Source: JAAYEA01 sp012689325 (lineage in GTDB: Bacteria > Chloroflexota > Anaerolineae > JAAYEA01). From it: a DNA stretch of 60,530 nucleotides. The position numbers and the translations under genes were made by a program. Shown piece by piece: positions 53,338-60,530 of the stretch (the first letter of the stretch is position 1; every line of letters starts with the position of its first letter). The DNA lies in contig DAITVZ010000025.1 in NCBI GenBank assembly GCA_036841525.1, positions 1 through 60,530 on the forward strand, read 5' to 3'. A model generated the notes under the pieces. It was not told the origin of the DNA. It made no database searches and was given only the letters and a program-made list of their open reading frames with translations.

Positions 53338-54792
53338 CTACATCTTCCATCCGGGCAGGTAGGCGCGCGAGGCTTGCAGCATCTCGTTGAACATGGCCCA
53401 AGCGTCATCTATGGGCGCGGTGGTGGTGGGATCGTTAAAGATAGCCTGGAAAGCCAGGTCCTTGTCGCCGGTCAGCGCCGCCTCGATGATCATCTCCTGG
53501 TTGCTCACGTGGCGCGACACGAGGCTCAGCACGCCCGCCGGCAGCGCCCCGGCGGTGATGGGCCGCACGCTATCGCGGCTAAAGTAGGCGTTGGTCTCCA
53601 CCACGGCTCCCAGGGGCAGGTTGGTGATCTGGCCCACGTTGGGCACGTTGACGTTGGTCATCAGGTTGCCCAGGCCCAATAACGAGGTGATCTGCTGCAC
53701 GCCCTCTTCGCCGGAATGCTCGATGACAAAAGGTTGCTTGCCTTCCATGATGCTCTGCGTGCGGAGCGGCGCGTCCTTCCAGCGCCGGATGCGCATGGAT
53801 ACCGGCGTCATCAGGATGCCCCAACGGGCCAGCTCTTCCGGCGACCTGGTAAAGCCGGGCACAAACTCGGCCAGATGGCGGTCGCCCGCCGCGCCGAGGA
53901 TGCCGAAGCGGCGCAACAGCTCGTATTTGACCTGGTGCAGCGCAACGAATGACCCGGCGGCCTGTAGCTCTTCCTCGCTGATCTCTCGATTGGCGTACAT
54001 GCGGTCCGAGCGCTCCCGCGCCTCCGCCCGCACGCGTTCCAGCAACTCGGCGCGGGTAAAGACGTGGAGCGCGCCCGGCTGCTCCAGGTGGTGACGGGCC
54101 AAGGCCAGCACATCGCGCCCCTTGTAGATGGCGCGGTCGATCCAGGTAAAGTGGTTGATGCCGATGACGTTGACCTCGATCTCGGCGCGGGCAGGGTGCT
54201 CGTGCCAGTGCTGGGCCACCAACTCGGCCAGCAGCTCTTGCGTGCCAAAGATCTCGTGGCAGCAGCCGAACACCTTCAGGCCTGGGGCGACCTTGGTCAG
54301 CGTGCGCGTGCACATGGTCATGGGGTTCGTATAGTTGATGATCCAGGCGTTGGGGCAGTGTTCGGCGATGGCCCGGGCAAAGCCCGCATAGACGATGGCC
54401 GAGAAGAGGCCGCGCATCAGGCCCGGCGCGCCGGTGGTATCGCCCACGGGATAATGCATCCCATACCGGGCGGCGATGGCGATATTCTGCCCCATGACCT
54501 CCAGCGTTCCCGGCTGGATCGAGATGACCACGAAATCCGCGCCTTGCAGGGTCTTGTCCAGGGTCGGCTCGGCGATGTAGCGCCACTTCGATAGTACGCC
54601 GGGCTGGCCCTGCATCCAGTTGCCAAAGCGCTCGTTCAGGCGGGACGACTCCATTTCGATGTCATATAGCCAAACCTCGCCGGTCAGGTCCGGGCACAGC
54701 GCCAGATCGAACATGAGGCTGCGCGCCCACTGGCGGCTGCCGCCGCCGATGTAGGCGATCTTGAGCGGAATGGGGGTAATGGCCTGTGGCAT
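53338..54792 (-). CDS. Glycoside hydrolase family 4 (alpha-galactosidase/6-phospho-glucosidase type)
   Basis: GH4 enzymes cleave glycosides by an NAD+- and Mn2+-dependent oxidation-elimination route. The Rossmann start KIAYIGGGSRQWARSLMFDL, the Asn of NYTNPMTM, the metal-binding Cys/His in FGCCHEIFG and GINHFTWI are the expected motifs. The length of 484 aa is normal. I chose the ATG at 54792 because AGGAGA then sits 6 nt upstream; an ATG two codons earlier abuts that site. It lies between Gfo/Idh and amidase genes. Substrate (galactoside, glucuronide or glucoside) cannot be assigned. Confidence 0.93.
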   Translation of the reverse strand: MPQAITPIPLKIAYIGGGSRQWARSLMFDLALCPDLTGEVWLYDIEMESSRLNERFGNWMQGQPGVLSKWRYIAEPTLDKTLQGADFVVISIQPGTLEVMGQNIAIAARYGMHYPVGDTTGAPGLMRGLFSAIVYAGFARAIAEHCPNAWIINYTNPMTMCTRTLTKVAPGLKVFGCCHEIFGTQELLAELVAQHWHEHPARAEIEVNVIGINHFTWIDRAIYKGRDVLALARHHLEQPGALHVFTRAELLERVRAEARERSDRMYANREISEEELQAAGSFVALHQVKYELLRRFGILGAAGDRHLAEFVPGFTRSPEELARWGILMTPVSMRIRRWKDAPLRTQSIMEGKQPFVIEHSGEEGVQQITSLLGLGNLMTNVNVPNVGQITNLPLGAVVETNAYFSRDSVRPITAGALPAGVLSLVSRHVSNQEMIIEAALTGDKDLAFQAIFNDPTTTAPIDDAWAMFNEMLQASRAYLPGWKM

Positions 54793-54849
54793 GATCATTC
54801 TCCTTGTTTAGCTCTGGCCGCTTGCTTGCGGCGCGGATGGCGGCCTGTC

Positions 54850-56106
54850 CTAGGGCTTGGGCAGATAGGGCGCGAGGAAGGCGCGCAGCTGGTCCGAGCG
54901 CGGGAAGGAATCGTACCCCTCCGCGGAGACCCAAGGCGTGGCTTTGCCCCAGGGGGCGCCCACCTCGGACAGCAGCTTTTCCTCAGCGTAGGCTTGCTCC
55001 ACCAGCTCTTCCATGCCCGGCACCTCGACGCGGCGCTCGCCATTGGGCAGGCTTACGACCTTGCGCGCGCTGGCGGGGATCTCGACGACCTCGCCGCAGG
55101 ACTCGAACATCAGGTCCACGGCCAGCACGTGGTTGCGTCCGTCGCGAGCGGAAAAGATCAGCTCGGAGCGGCGGCCCTCCAGCACGGCGATGGCCACCCG
55201 AAAGACCTCGGCGTGCGAGTTGTTGCCCTCGCCCTCCACCGAGCGGACGACGCCGTTCTCGTAGCGGATGACCGCCTTGGCCCCGTCGTGGGTCCAGCGG
55301 GCCGTGGCTTTTTCGGCGACGATATCGGTGACGGGGTTGACCTCGCGGCCCACGGCGTGGGTCAGGTAAAAGTGGATCACCGCGCCGGTGCTCATGGCCA
55401 GGCGGATGGCGCCAGTGTCGTAGGTCTGGATGTCGTTGGCGCGATAGAGCTCCCCTTGCAGCTTGGCGATGCGGGCCTGGCGGTTCGCCTCGGCGTCCAC
55501 CAGGTAGAGCATGTTGTTCAGGTGGTGGGCGTTGGCGTTGGTGATCGGGCCATCAAGCACCCAGTTGCCGTCGGCCCAGAGGTCGCCCACCCAGGTGTTG
55601 CGGGTATAGTAGCTGCTGCCGCGCGGCCAGAGGGCGTAGGTCTTGGCCTTGAGGATGTGGCCCATGTTGCCGCCAGAGACCTCCTCGCGGAGCATTTGCA
55701 GGGCAGGGGTGTGGATGTGTTGATAGCCGATGGCGCAAAAGCGGCCGGTCCGCTTTTCCGCGGCCAGGATAGCGTCCACCTCTTGCACCGTGGGCGCGAT
55801 GGGCTTTTCCATGACCACGTTAAAGCCGGCCTCCAGGGCCTGCACGGCCAGTCGGCTGTGCGACGGGATGCCGGTGGGGATCGAGATGATGTCCAGCTTG
55901 CCCTGGCCCCAGTCGAAGAGGTCTTGCGGCGAGGCCAGGATGCGCCGCCCCTCGGTCTGGAGCTGCTTGAGCGTCTCGGGGTGTTTGGCCGGGTTGCGGA
56001 TCACCGCCGCATCCAGGCGGGCGATCCCTTCCGATTCCACCAGGCGGATGGCTTTCAGGACCGAGGTCGCGAACCCTCCGACGCCGATGATGCCGATGCG
56101 CTGCAT
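54850..56106 (-). CDS. Gfo/Idh/MocA-family oxidoreductase
   Basis: The N-terminal Rossmann fold opens RIGIIGVGGFATSVLKAI and has the family motif VVMEKPIAPTVQEVDAI; AIGYQHIHTPALQML supplies the substrate-side His. The C-terminal half is the alpha/beta sheet domain. Members oxidise sugars or inositols, or cleave glycosides by oxidation with NAD(P), so pairing with an NAD-dependent GH4 is sensible. The length is 418 aa. The ATG at 56106 has GGAGGGAG upstream. It is the first gene of the operon, behind a promoter with a GC palindrome in its spacer. Confidence 0.93.
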   Translation of the reverse strand: MQRIGIIGVGGFATSVLKAIRLVESEGIARLDAAVIRNPAKHPETLKQLQTEGRRILASPQDLFDWGQGKLDIISIPTGIPSHSRLAVQALEAGFNVVMEKPIAPTVQEVDAILAAEKRTGRFCAIGYQHIHTPALQMLREEVSGGNMGHILKAKTYALWPRGSSYYTRNTWVGDLWADGNWVLDGPITNANAHHLNNMLYLVDAEANRQARIAKLQGELYRANDIQTYDTGAIRLAMSTGAVIHFYLTHAVGREVNPVTDIVAEKATARWTHDGAKAVIRYENGVVRSVEGEGNNSHAEVFRVAIAVLEGRRSELIFSARDGRNHVLAVDLMFESCGEVVEIPASARKVVSLPNGERRVEVPGMEELVEQAYAEEKLLSEVGAPWGKATPWVSAEGYDSFPRSDQLRAFLAPYLPKP

Positions 56107-56166
56107 GATCTCCCTCCTGCGCCCGTCAGGGTGACGCGGCGGCTGATCAGAACATGGTCTGGGAGC

Positions 56167-56195
56167 ATTCTACCACCCCCGCGCGGGGGCGTCAA
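56167..56195 (-). promoter_or_regulatory. Promoter of the Gfo/Idh-GH4-amidase operon with palindromic spacer
   Basis: On the minus strand TTGACG (56190-56195), 17 nt, TAGAAT (56167-56172). The spacer contains CCCCCGCGCGGGGG (56176-56189), a perfect 14-bp palindrome well placed to act as an operator. Confidence 0.75.
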
Positions 56196-56240
56196 TGTGC
56201 GCCAGGCCCGCGTTCGGCCGGGCTGCCGCCGCCCCGGCCT

Positions 56241-56268
56241 TTGAGGATTCCAGGGGTTATGCTATGAT
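56241..56268 (+). promoter_or_regulatory. Candidate promoter of the SbcC-like gene
   Basis: TTGAGG (56241-56246), 16 nt ending TGC, TATGAT (56263-56268), an extended -10 type about 32 nt before the ATG at 56300. Confidence 0.55.
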
Positions 56269-56299
56269 AGCGACAACCAAACGCGGGAAGAGATGAACC

Positions 56300-58852
56300 A
56301 TGATCCCAGTCAGACTGCAACTGCGCAATTTCATGTGCTACCGCGGCGAGGGGCTGGAGCTGGACTTTGGCGGCATCCACCTGGCCTGCCTGGCTGGGCA
56401 AAACGGCCACGGCAAGTCGGCGTTGCTGGACGCCATCACCTGGGCGCTGTGGGGCCGGGCGCGGACGGCGCACGATAACGACCTCATCACGCTGGGCGAG
56501 GAAGAGATGGAGGTCGAGTTCGACTTTTCCCTCGGCGGCAACCTCTACCGCGTGCTGCGCAAGCGCTCCAGCAACGGGCGCGGGCGCTCCTCGCTCGACC
56601 TGCTGGTGGAGCACGAGGGGCGGTTCAACCCCCTCACCGAGCCGACGGTGCGCCAGACGCAGCAACGGATCATCGATCTCTTGCGCATGGATTACGACAC
56701 GTTCATCAACTCGGCTTTCCTGTTGCAGGGTCGCGCCAACGAGTTCACCACCAAATCCCCCGCCGATCGTAAGCGCATCCTGGGCGAGATACTGGGCCTT
56801 TCGGCCTATGATGCCTATGAGCAGCGCGCCCGCGACCTGGCGCGGGAGGCCGAGGGCGGCGAGCGCAACGCGGCCGCGCGCATCGCCGAGATCGACCGCG
56901 AGCTGGCTTACGAGGAGCAGCACCGAGCCGAGCTGGAACAGGCCGAGCGGGACGTCGCCCAGCTGGCGGAGCTGGGCCGCCGCGCCGAGGAAGAAGTCAA
57001 CGCGCTCCGCCAGGAAAAGCGCGTGCTGGATCTGCAACAGCAACAGCGCGAGGACCTGGAGAGGCGCATCGCGCGCGCCGAGCGAGAGCGCCAGGCGCTG
57101 GAGCAGCAACGGATTGGCCAGGAGCGCCGGCTGGCGCAGAGCCAGGCCATCCTCGACCGGCGCGGCGAGATCGAGCAGGGGCATGCCGCGCTGCGGGAGG
57201 CGCAGGCAACGGAGCAGGCCCTGAGCGCCAGCCTGTCAGCGCTGATGCAGCTCAACCAGCGCCAAAGCGACTGCCAGCGGCAGATCGAGCGGGCCAAGGG
57301 GGAGTTGGAGGCGGAGGGGCGGGCGGCTCGCGCGCGGGCGACGGAATTGGAGGCCAAGGTGGCGCAGCGGGACGCGCTGGCCCGGGCGCTGGCCGAGGCG
57401 GAGGCCCGGCTGGCCGCTTTCGCCCAGCAGGAGGCCGAGCGCGAGGCCAAGCGCCAGGAGCTGCAGCAGCACGCCGCCGAGATCGCCTCGCTGCAGGCGC
57501 TGAACCAGCGGCTGCGCGAGGACATGGATGGCATCAAGGAGAAACTGGAGCTGCTGCGGGCGGCGGAGGCCAGGTGCCCGCTGTGCGGCAGCGAGCTGAC
57601 CGGCGCGCACCAGGCCAGGGTGCTGGCCGAATTCGAGGCGGAGGGCAAGGCCAACGGCGATCGCTTCCGCGAGAACCGCGCCCGCGTCGCCGCGCTGGAG
57701 CAGGCTTCGGCCACGCTGCAGCAAGAGGCGCAGCGCCTGGAGCGCAGCCTGGGCGGACGGGCGGCGGCCCAGCGCGAAGAGGCCCGGGTGGAAAGCGCGC
57801 TGGCTGAGGCGGAGCGCGCCGCAGGGGAGCTGGCGGGCTTCCGCGAGCGGCTGGCGGCGCTGGCCGAGCAACTGGCCCAGGGACGCTATGCCCAGGAGGC
57901 CCAGCAACGCCTGGCCCAGGTGGAGGCCGAGATCGCCGCGCTGGGCTATGACGCGGCGGCGCACGAGCGGGCCCGCCAGCAGGTGGCGGCGCTGGCCTCG
58001 CTGGAGCGCGACTATCAAGCCTTGCAGGCGGCGGCGAGCGCGGTGACCGAGGCCCGGGAGGCGATCCAGCAGGCCGAGGCGGCCCAGGGCCGGTGGCTGG
58101 AGGGGTTGGAGAAGGACCGCCAGCAGCTCGCCGAGCTGGAGAGCGCGCTGGCCGGGCGGGAGCAGGTGGAACGCCGCCTGCGCGAGGGACAGGCCCGCCT
58201 GGCGGAGCTGCGCGAGCGCGACCAGCAGGCGCGGCTGGCGCTGGGCGCGGCGCAGCAAAAGCTGGAGCATTGCCGCGTCCTGCGGGCCGACCGCGCGCGG
58301 CAGCAAGAGGGCTTGGACCAGTTCATCGAGGACCGGGGCCTGTATCGCGACCTGCAGACGGCCTTCGGGCAAAAAGGCTTGCGGGCCATGCTCATCGAGG
58401 GGGCGATCCCGGAGATCGAGGAGGAGGCCAACCTGCTCCTGGCGCGCATGACCGAGAACCGCATGCACCTTCGCTTCGACACCCAGCGGGAGACGCTCAA
58501 GGGCGATACGGTGGAGACGTTGCAGATCAAGATCGCCGACGAGCTGGGCACGCGGGATTACGAGATGTACAGCGGTGGCGAGGCCTTTCGCGTGGATTTC
58601 GCCATCCGCATCGCGCTGAGCAAGCTGCTGGCGCGGCGCGCGGGAGCGCAATTGCAGACGCTGGTGATGGACGAGGGTTTCGGCACGCAGGATGCCCAGG
58701 GGCGGGAGCGACTGATCGAGGCGATCAACGCCATCAGCGACGACTTTGCTTGTATCCTGGTGATCACGCACATCGAGGAGTTGCAGGACGCCTTCCCCGC
58801 TCGCATCAACGTGACCAAGACGCCGGAGGGGTCGCGGTTCGAAATTGGGTAG
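56300..58852 (+). CDS. SbcC/Rad50-like SMC ATPase with zinc hook
   Basis: The protein has a Rad50-type layout: Walker A GQNGHGKS (residues 33-40), a Q-loop region with FLLQGRANEFTTKSPADRKRIL, long Glu/Arg/Ala-rich coiled coils (about 180-420 and 440-690), a zinc hook CPLC (426-429), then the signature MYSGGEAFRV and Walker B LVMDEGFGTQD with a closing ITHIEELQDAFPARI. It would dimerise through the hook and act in DNA end processing or repair. At 850 aa it is shorter than E. coli SbcC. No SbcD/Mre11 nuclease gene is adjacent, so its partner is elsewhere or different. Confidence 0.92.
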   Translation: MIPVRLQLRNFMCYRGEGLELDFGGIHLACLAGQNGHGKSALLDAITWALWGRARTAHDNDLITLGEEEMEVEFDFSLGGNLYRVLRKRSSNGRGRSSLDLLVEHEGRFNPLTEPTVRQTQQRIIDLLRMDYDTFINSAFLLQGRANEFTTKSPADRKRILGEILGLSAYDAYEQRARDLAREAEGGERNAAARIAEIDRELAYEEQHRAELEQAERDVAQLAELGRRAEEEVNALRQEKRVLDLQQQQREDLERRIARAERERQALEQQRIGQERRLAQSQAILDRRGEIEQGHAALREAQATEQALSASLSALMQLNQRQSDCQRQIERAKGELEAEGRAARARATELEAKVAQRDALARALAEAEARLAAFAQQEAEREAKRQELQQHAAEIASLQALNQRLREDMDGIKEKLELLRAAEARCPLCGSELTGAHQARVLAEFEAEGKANGDRFRENRARVAALEQASATLQQEAQRLERSLGGRAAAQREEARVESALAEAERAAGELAGFRERLAALAEQLAQGRYAQEAQQRLAQVEAEIAALGYDAAAHERARQQVAALASLERDYQALQAAASAVTEAREAIQQAEAAQGRWLEGLEKDRQQLAELESALAGREQVERRLREGQARLAELRERDQQARLALGAAQQKLEHCRVLRADRARQQEGLDQFIEDRGLYRDLQTAFGQKGLRAMLIEGAIPEIEEEANLLLARMTENRMHLRFDTQRETLKGDTVETLQIKIADELGTRDYEMYSGGEAFRVDFAIRIALSKLLARRAGAQLQTLVMDEGFGTQDAQGRERLIEAINAISDDFACILVITHIEELQDAFPARINVTKTPEGSRFEIG

Positions 58853-58892
58853 AGGGGCCACATAGAGAGCTGCCGACGGCTGCGAGGGACGG

Positions 58893-59117
58893 CTATCTGG
58901 CGGCTAACAGCTCCTCTACCGTGAGTCCAATGTCCCTCGCGATCTGCCTCAGGAGAATGGGGGAAAGATCGCGTTCGCCATGGAATGGCACTGTTGTGCA
59001 GCGTCCATCAGGATGACGAAACTGCTTATGTGACCCGCGCTGGCGGACCTCCACGAATCCGAGCTTGATCAACAACCGCATCACCTCTCGCGGCTTGAGT
59101 ACGGGGCAGGGAGGCAT
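58893..59117 (-). CDS. hicA: HicA-type toxin (mRNA interferase)
   Basis: The 74-aa protein has the HicA double-stranded-RNA-binding-like fold: PREVMRLLIKLGFVEVRQRGSHKQFRHP, with catalytic His-30 in GSH, then TVPFHGERDLSPILLRQIARDIGLTVEELL. HicA cleaves mRNAs when freed from HicB. It starts 2 nt after the hicB stop on the same strand. The SbcC-like gene converges on it with a 40-nt gap in which no clear terminator is seen. Confidence 0.92.
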   Translation of the reverse strand: MPPCPVLKPREVMRLLIKLGFVEVRQRGSHKQFRHPDGRCTTVPFHGERDLSPILLRQIARDIGLTVEELLAAR

Positions 59118-59119
59118 GC

Positions 59120-59329
59120 TTAGCCGACCGCAACCATCTGGGTGCCAATGAACTCGCCCTGCAGCACTGGATCGCCGTCCTCAAGTAGCATTTTCACTAC
59201 CTCGCGCAGATTCTCTTGCAGCTCATCCAGAGTCTCTGCCTGCGTATGCGCGCCGGGAAAGCCGGGTATGTAGCCAACGTACAAGCCAGTGTCAGGGCAC
59301 CTTTCCACAACGGCGGTAAAGGTCTTCAT
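59120..59329 (-). CDS. hicB: HicB-type antitoxin
   Basis: This 69-aa protein has the partial RNase H-like HicB fold: TAVVERCPDTGLYVGYIPGFPGAHTQAETLDELQENLREVVKMLLEDG. It lacks the C-terminal DNA-binding domain (HTH or RHH) that longer HicB proteins carry, so autoregulation may be weak or need another protein. The order is hicB then hicA, with its own promoter at 59377-59405. Confidence 0.92.
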   Translation of the reverse strand: MKTFTAVVERCPDTGLYVGYIPGFPGAHTQAETLDELQENLREVVKMLLEDGDPVLQGEFIGTQMVAVG

Positions 59330-59376
59330 CTATTGCCTCGCTCGCGCCTCTCTTTTCAACGGAGACCCGTGGCGAT

Positions 59377-59405
59377 AGTATGACATGGATGGGCGGGCTT
59401 GTCAA
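59377..59405 (-). promoter_or_regulatory. Promoter of hicBA
   Basis: On the minus strand TTGACA (59400-59405), 17 nt, CATACT (59377-59382), about 48 nt before the hicB ATG. Confidence 0.7.
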
Positions 59406-59437
59406 GCATGGATTCTGCCTCTGAAGGGCAGGACGCT

Positions 59438-59465
59438 TTGACCTTTTCCTGTTTTCGGCTATACT
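59438..59465 (+). promoter_or_regulatory. Promoter of the tRNA-Pro/tRNA-Gly unit
   Basis: TTGACC (59438-59443), 16 nt, TATACT (59460-59465), 9 nt before the tRNA-Pro 5' end, leaving almost no leader. Confidence 0.75.
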
Positions 59466-59474
59466 AGGGTGCGC

Positions 59475-59548
59475 CGGGGTGTAGCGCAGTTGGCTAGCGC
59501 GCAGCGTTTGGGACGCTGAAGTCGGAGGTTCAAGTCCTCTCACCCCGA
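59475..59548 (+). tRNA. tRNA-Pro (anticodon TGG)
   Basis: Acceptor arms CGGGGTG (59475-59481) and CACCCCG (59541-59547) pair fully, the anticodon stem is CAGCG/CGCTG with loop TTTGGGA (anticodon TGG), and the T-arm is GGAGG-TTCAAGT-CCTCT. The discriminator is A and CCA is not encoded. Confidence 0.95.
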
Positions 59549-59553
59549 CTGAT

Positions 59554-59625
59554 GCGGGCGTAGCTCAGCGGTAGAGCTCCTGCCTTCCAAGCAGGCTGTC
59601 GCGCGTTCAAATCGCGTCGCCCGCT
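59554..59625 (+). tRNA. tRNA-Gly (anticodon TCC)
   Basis: Acceptor arms GCGGGCG (59554-59560) and CGCCCGC (59618-59624), D-arm GCTC/GAGC, anticodon stem CCTGC/GCAGG with loop CTTCCAA (anticodon TCC) and T-arm GCGCG-TTCAAAT-CGCGT. CCA is not encoded. It lies 5 nt after tRNA-Pro, and a broken integrase gene follows. Confidence 0.95.
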
Positions 59626-59655
59626 CCTGCTACCTGTAGTATGCCTCTGGTCTCG

Positions 59656-59677
59656 GTACCACTATGTGTTGTGGTAC
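59656..59677. other. Inverted repeat beside tRNA-Gly, possible recombinase core site
   Basis: GTACCAC (59656-59662), an 8-nt spacer and GTGGTAC (59671-59677). Two short arms around a 6-8 nt crossover region is the layout of tyrosine-recombinase core sites. It sits between tRNA-Gly and the recombinase remnant. Without a second copy this stays a suggestion; it could also be a tRNA transcript terminator-like hairpin. Confidence 0.35.
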
Positions 59678-59698
59678 AAGGACTGGAGGCATTCTTAT

Positions 59699-60378
59699 AT
59701 GGCTGCTGAGCTCCTTACGCTGCGCGTGGTTCGGGCATCCCCCCTGGATGCCGTGTGCGATGCCTTCCTGTTGGATCGAGAAGCGTCGCGTTGCACGCCC
59801 AAGACCCTGGAACACTACCAGTACACCGTGGGCACCTTCGTCGGGTGGCTGACCCAGCAGGGCATCCCCGATGTGGCCCAGATCACCCCGCACCTCCTCC
59901 GCGCCTACCTCGTGGGGCTGCAGCGCCGCGGCCTCAAGGACACCACGCAGCACGCCCACGCCCGGGGCATCAAGGCCTGGCTCAACTGGCTCGTCGAAGA
60001 AGGCGATCTGGCTCAGTCGCCCATGCGCGGGGTGGCGATGCCCAGGCTGGAAAAGCGCATCCCCGCACCGTTCTCCCAGGCGGAGGTCAACAGGCTGTTG
60101 GCGGCCTGCGACCGCCCGACCAGGGCCGGCTCGCGCAACTAGGCCATGGTGTTATGCCTTCTGGACACCGGCCTGCGCGCCGCCGAGTTCGTCAGCCTGC
60201 GCGTAGGTTCCGTCACACCTTCGCCATCATGTGTCTTCGCAGCGGGATGGATCTCTACAGCCTCCAGCGGCTGGTGGGGCACAGCTCTCTCGACATTCCA
60301 CAAAGCTATCTAGCCCTGGCTGGTGAGGACATCGAACGGGCGCACGCGACCCACTCGCTGGTCGACAACCTGTTCTAG
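59699..60378 (+). pseudogene. Broken tyrosine recombinase (XerC/XerD-like integrase)
   Basis: The ATG at 59699 (GGAGG upstream) opens a SAM-like N-terminal core-binding domain (AFLLDREASRCTPKTLEHYQYTVG-type, ITPHLLRAYLVGL, ARGIKAWLNWLVEEG). The frame meets TAG at 60140-60142 just before box I, which reads on in the same frame as LLDTGLRAAEFVSLRV. The sequence then jumps: near 60205 it continues in another frame as FRHTFAIMCLRSGMDLYSLQRLVGHSSLDI..YLALAGEDI. About 100 residues of catalytic core (Lys strand, first His) are missing. A nonsense codon plus an internal deletion with frameshift make it inactive. It is a likely remnant of an element inserted at tRNA-Gly. Confidence 0.88.
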
Positions 60379-60390
60379 CGAGGGGTCATC

Positions 60391-60530
60391 ATGCGCTATA
60401 GGGGGCGGTCCGGCACAGGCACTGAGCCGTCGGGCACCAACGGAAACCACAGCGAGGAACCGATCACGACCGGGCTATCCGAGACCCTGAAGGTGAAGCT
60501 GCACCCAGCTATCTACCTGGCAGCCGGGCA
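60391..60530 (+). CDS. Start of a gene of unknown function (partial, runs off the window)
   Basis: An ATG at 60391 with GAGGGG 7 nt upstream opens a frame of 46 codons that reaches the window edge: MRYRGRSGTGTEPSGTNGNH, then SEEPITTGLSETLKVKLHPA. The polar, Gly/Thr-rich start followed by LKVKLHP could be the N-terminus of a small DNA-binding protein of the same lost element, but too little is visible to say. It follows the recombinase remnant by 12 nt. Confidence 0.45.
   Translation, partial: MRYRGRSGTGTEPSGTNGNHSEEPITTGLSETLKVKLHPAIYLAAG

Noticed and set aside
57236..58861. 541-codon minus-strand frame opposite the SbcC-like gene
   Set aside because: Leu/Gln/Arg-rich shadow of the coiled-coil codons; the plus strand carries Walker A, zinc hook and Walker B.
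59292..59543. Apparent small protein over tRNA-Pro (RGLEPPTSASQTLRAS...)
   Set aside because: A well-known false gene produced by reading a tRNA backwards; it overlaps tRNA-Pro and the hicB start.

Overview
The window is high-GC bacterial chromosome, gene-dense, with mostly short or overlapping intergenic gaps. Several traits together suggest a member of the Chloroflexota (Anaerolineae-like): split methylmalonyl-CoA mutase, many exported proteins with long Thr/Pro linkers, very large multi-pass glycosyltransferase-39-like proteins, an NB-ARC/TPR protein, a DUF362 lipoprotein and a RodZ-like HTH protein. This is inference from gene content; there is no rRNA marker here. Clear sigma-70-type promoters (two with perfect TTGACA-N17-TATAAT) and classical intrinsic terminators make the transcription units readable.

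Layout. 1-11.2 kb, minus strand: a long run starting with a dCMP deaminase and continuing through carboxyltransferase 12S and 5S subunits, an OadG-like small subunit, a separate biotin carrier, the Na+-pump beta subunit, methylmalonyl-CoA mutase large subunit, epimerase, B12-binding small subunit, MeaB, a GNAT acetyltransferase and the start of secA. Together these connect propionyl-CoA, methylmalonyl-CoA, succinyl-CoA and pyruvate/oxaloacetate with a possible sodium pump. 11.4-14.2 kb, plus: a Tat-type DUF362 lipoprotein and a fused membrane polyferredoxin. 14.2-17.7 kb, minus: a sensor kinase-like protein and a LysM protein. 17.9-21.7 kb, plus: a 1270-residue NB-ARC protein with 19 TPRs. 21.7-26 kb: a NUDIX hydrolase, then a three-gene glycosyltransferase operon behind a leader with a terminator. 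26-38 kb: a secreted repeat protein, a lipoprotein, a B12-type radical SAM protein, a GT39-like protein, a NERD-like protein, fabF and plsX on the minus strand, then rodZ and rimO on the plus strand. 38-45.7 kb, plus: surface glycosylation and surface protein genes. 45.5-56.1 kb, minus: a second kinase-like protein, GNAT, phosphoribosyltransferase, aldo/keto reductase, zinc ribbon, DNRLRE surface protein, Ser/Thr kinase-like protein, amidase, GH4 and Gfo/Idh/MocA genes. 56.3-60.5 kb: an SbcC-like ATPase, a hicBA toxin-antitoxin pair, tRNA-Pro and tRNA-Gly, and a broken tyrosine recombinase beside tRNA-Gly.

The most unusual theme is catalytic decay in signalling proteins. Both histidine-kinase-like proteins have Arg in place of the phospho-acceptor His, the Ser/Thr kinase-like protein lacks the VAIK Lys, the HRD His/Arg and the DFG Asp, and the NB-ARC protein has Arg for the Walker A Lys. 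A second theme is an unnamed beta-rich C-terminal module (GY...LYW...VFiHL...W..GE) shared by three large membrane proteins. Notable regulatory structure includes a 12-bp inverted repeat that contains both -35 boxes of the divergent plsX and rodZ promoters, a 14-bp palindrome in the spacer of the Gfo/Idh operon promoter, and a terminator within the glycosyltransferase leader. All functional statements are from reading motifs; no database search was run.
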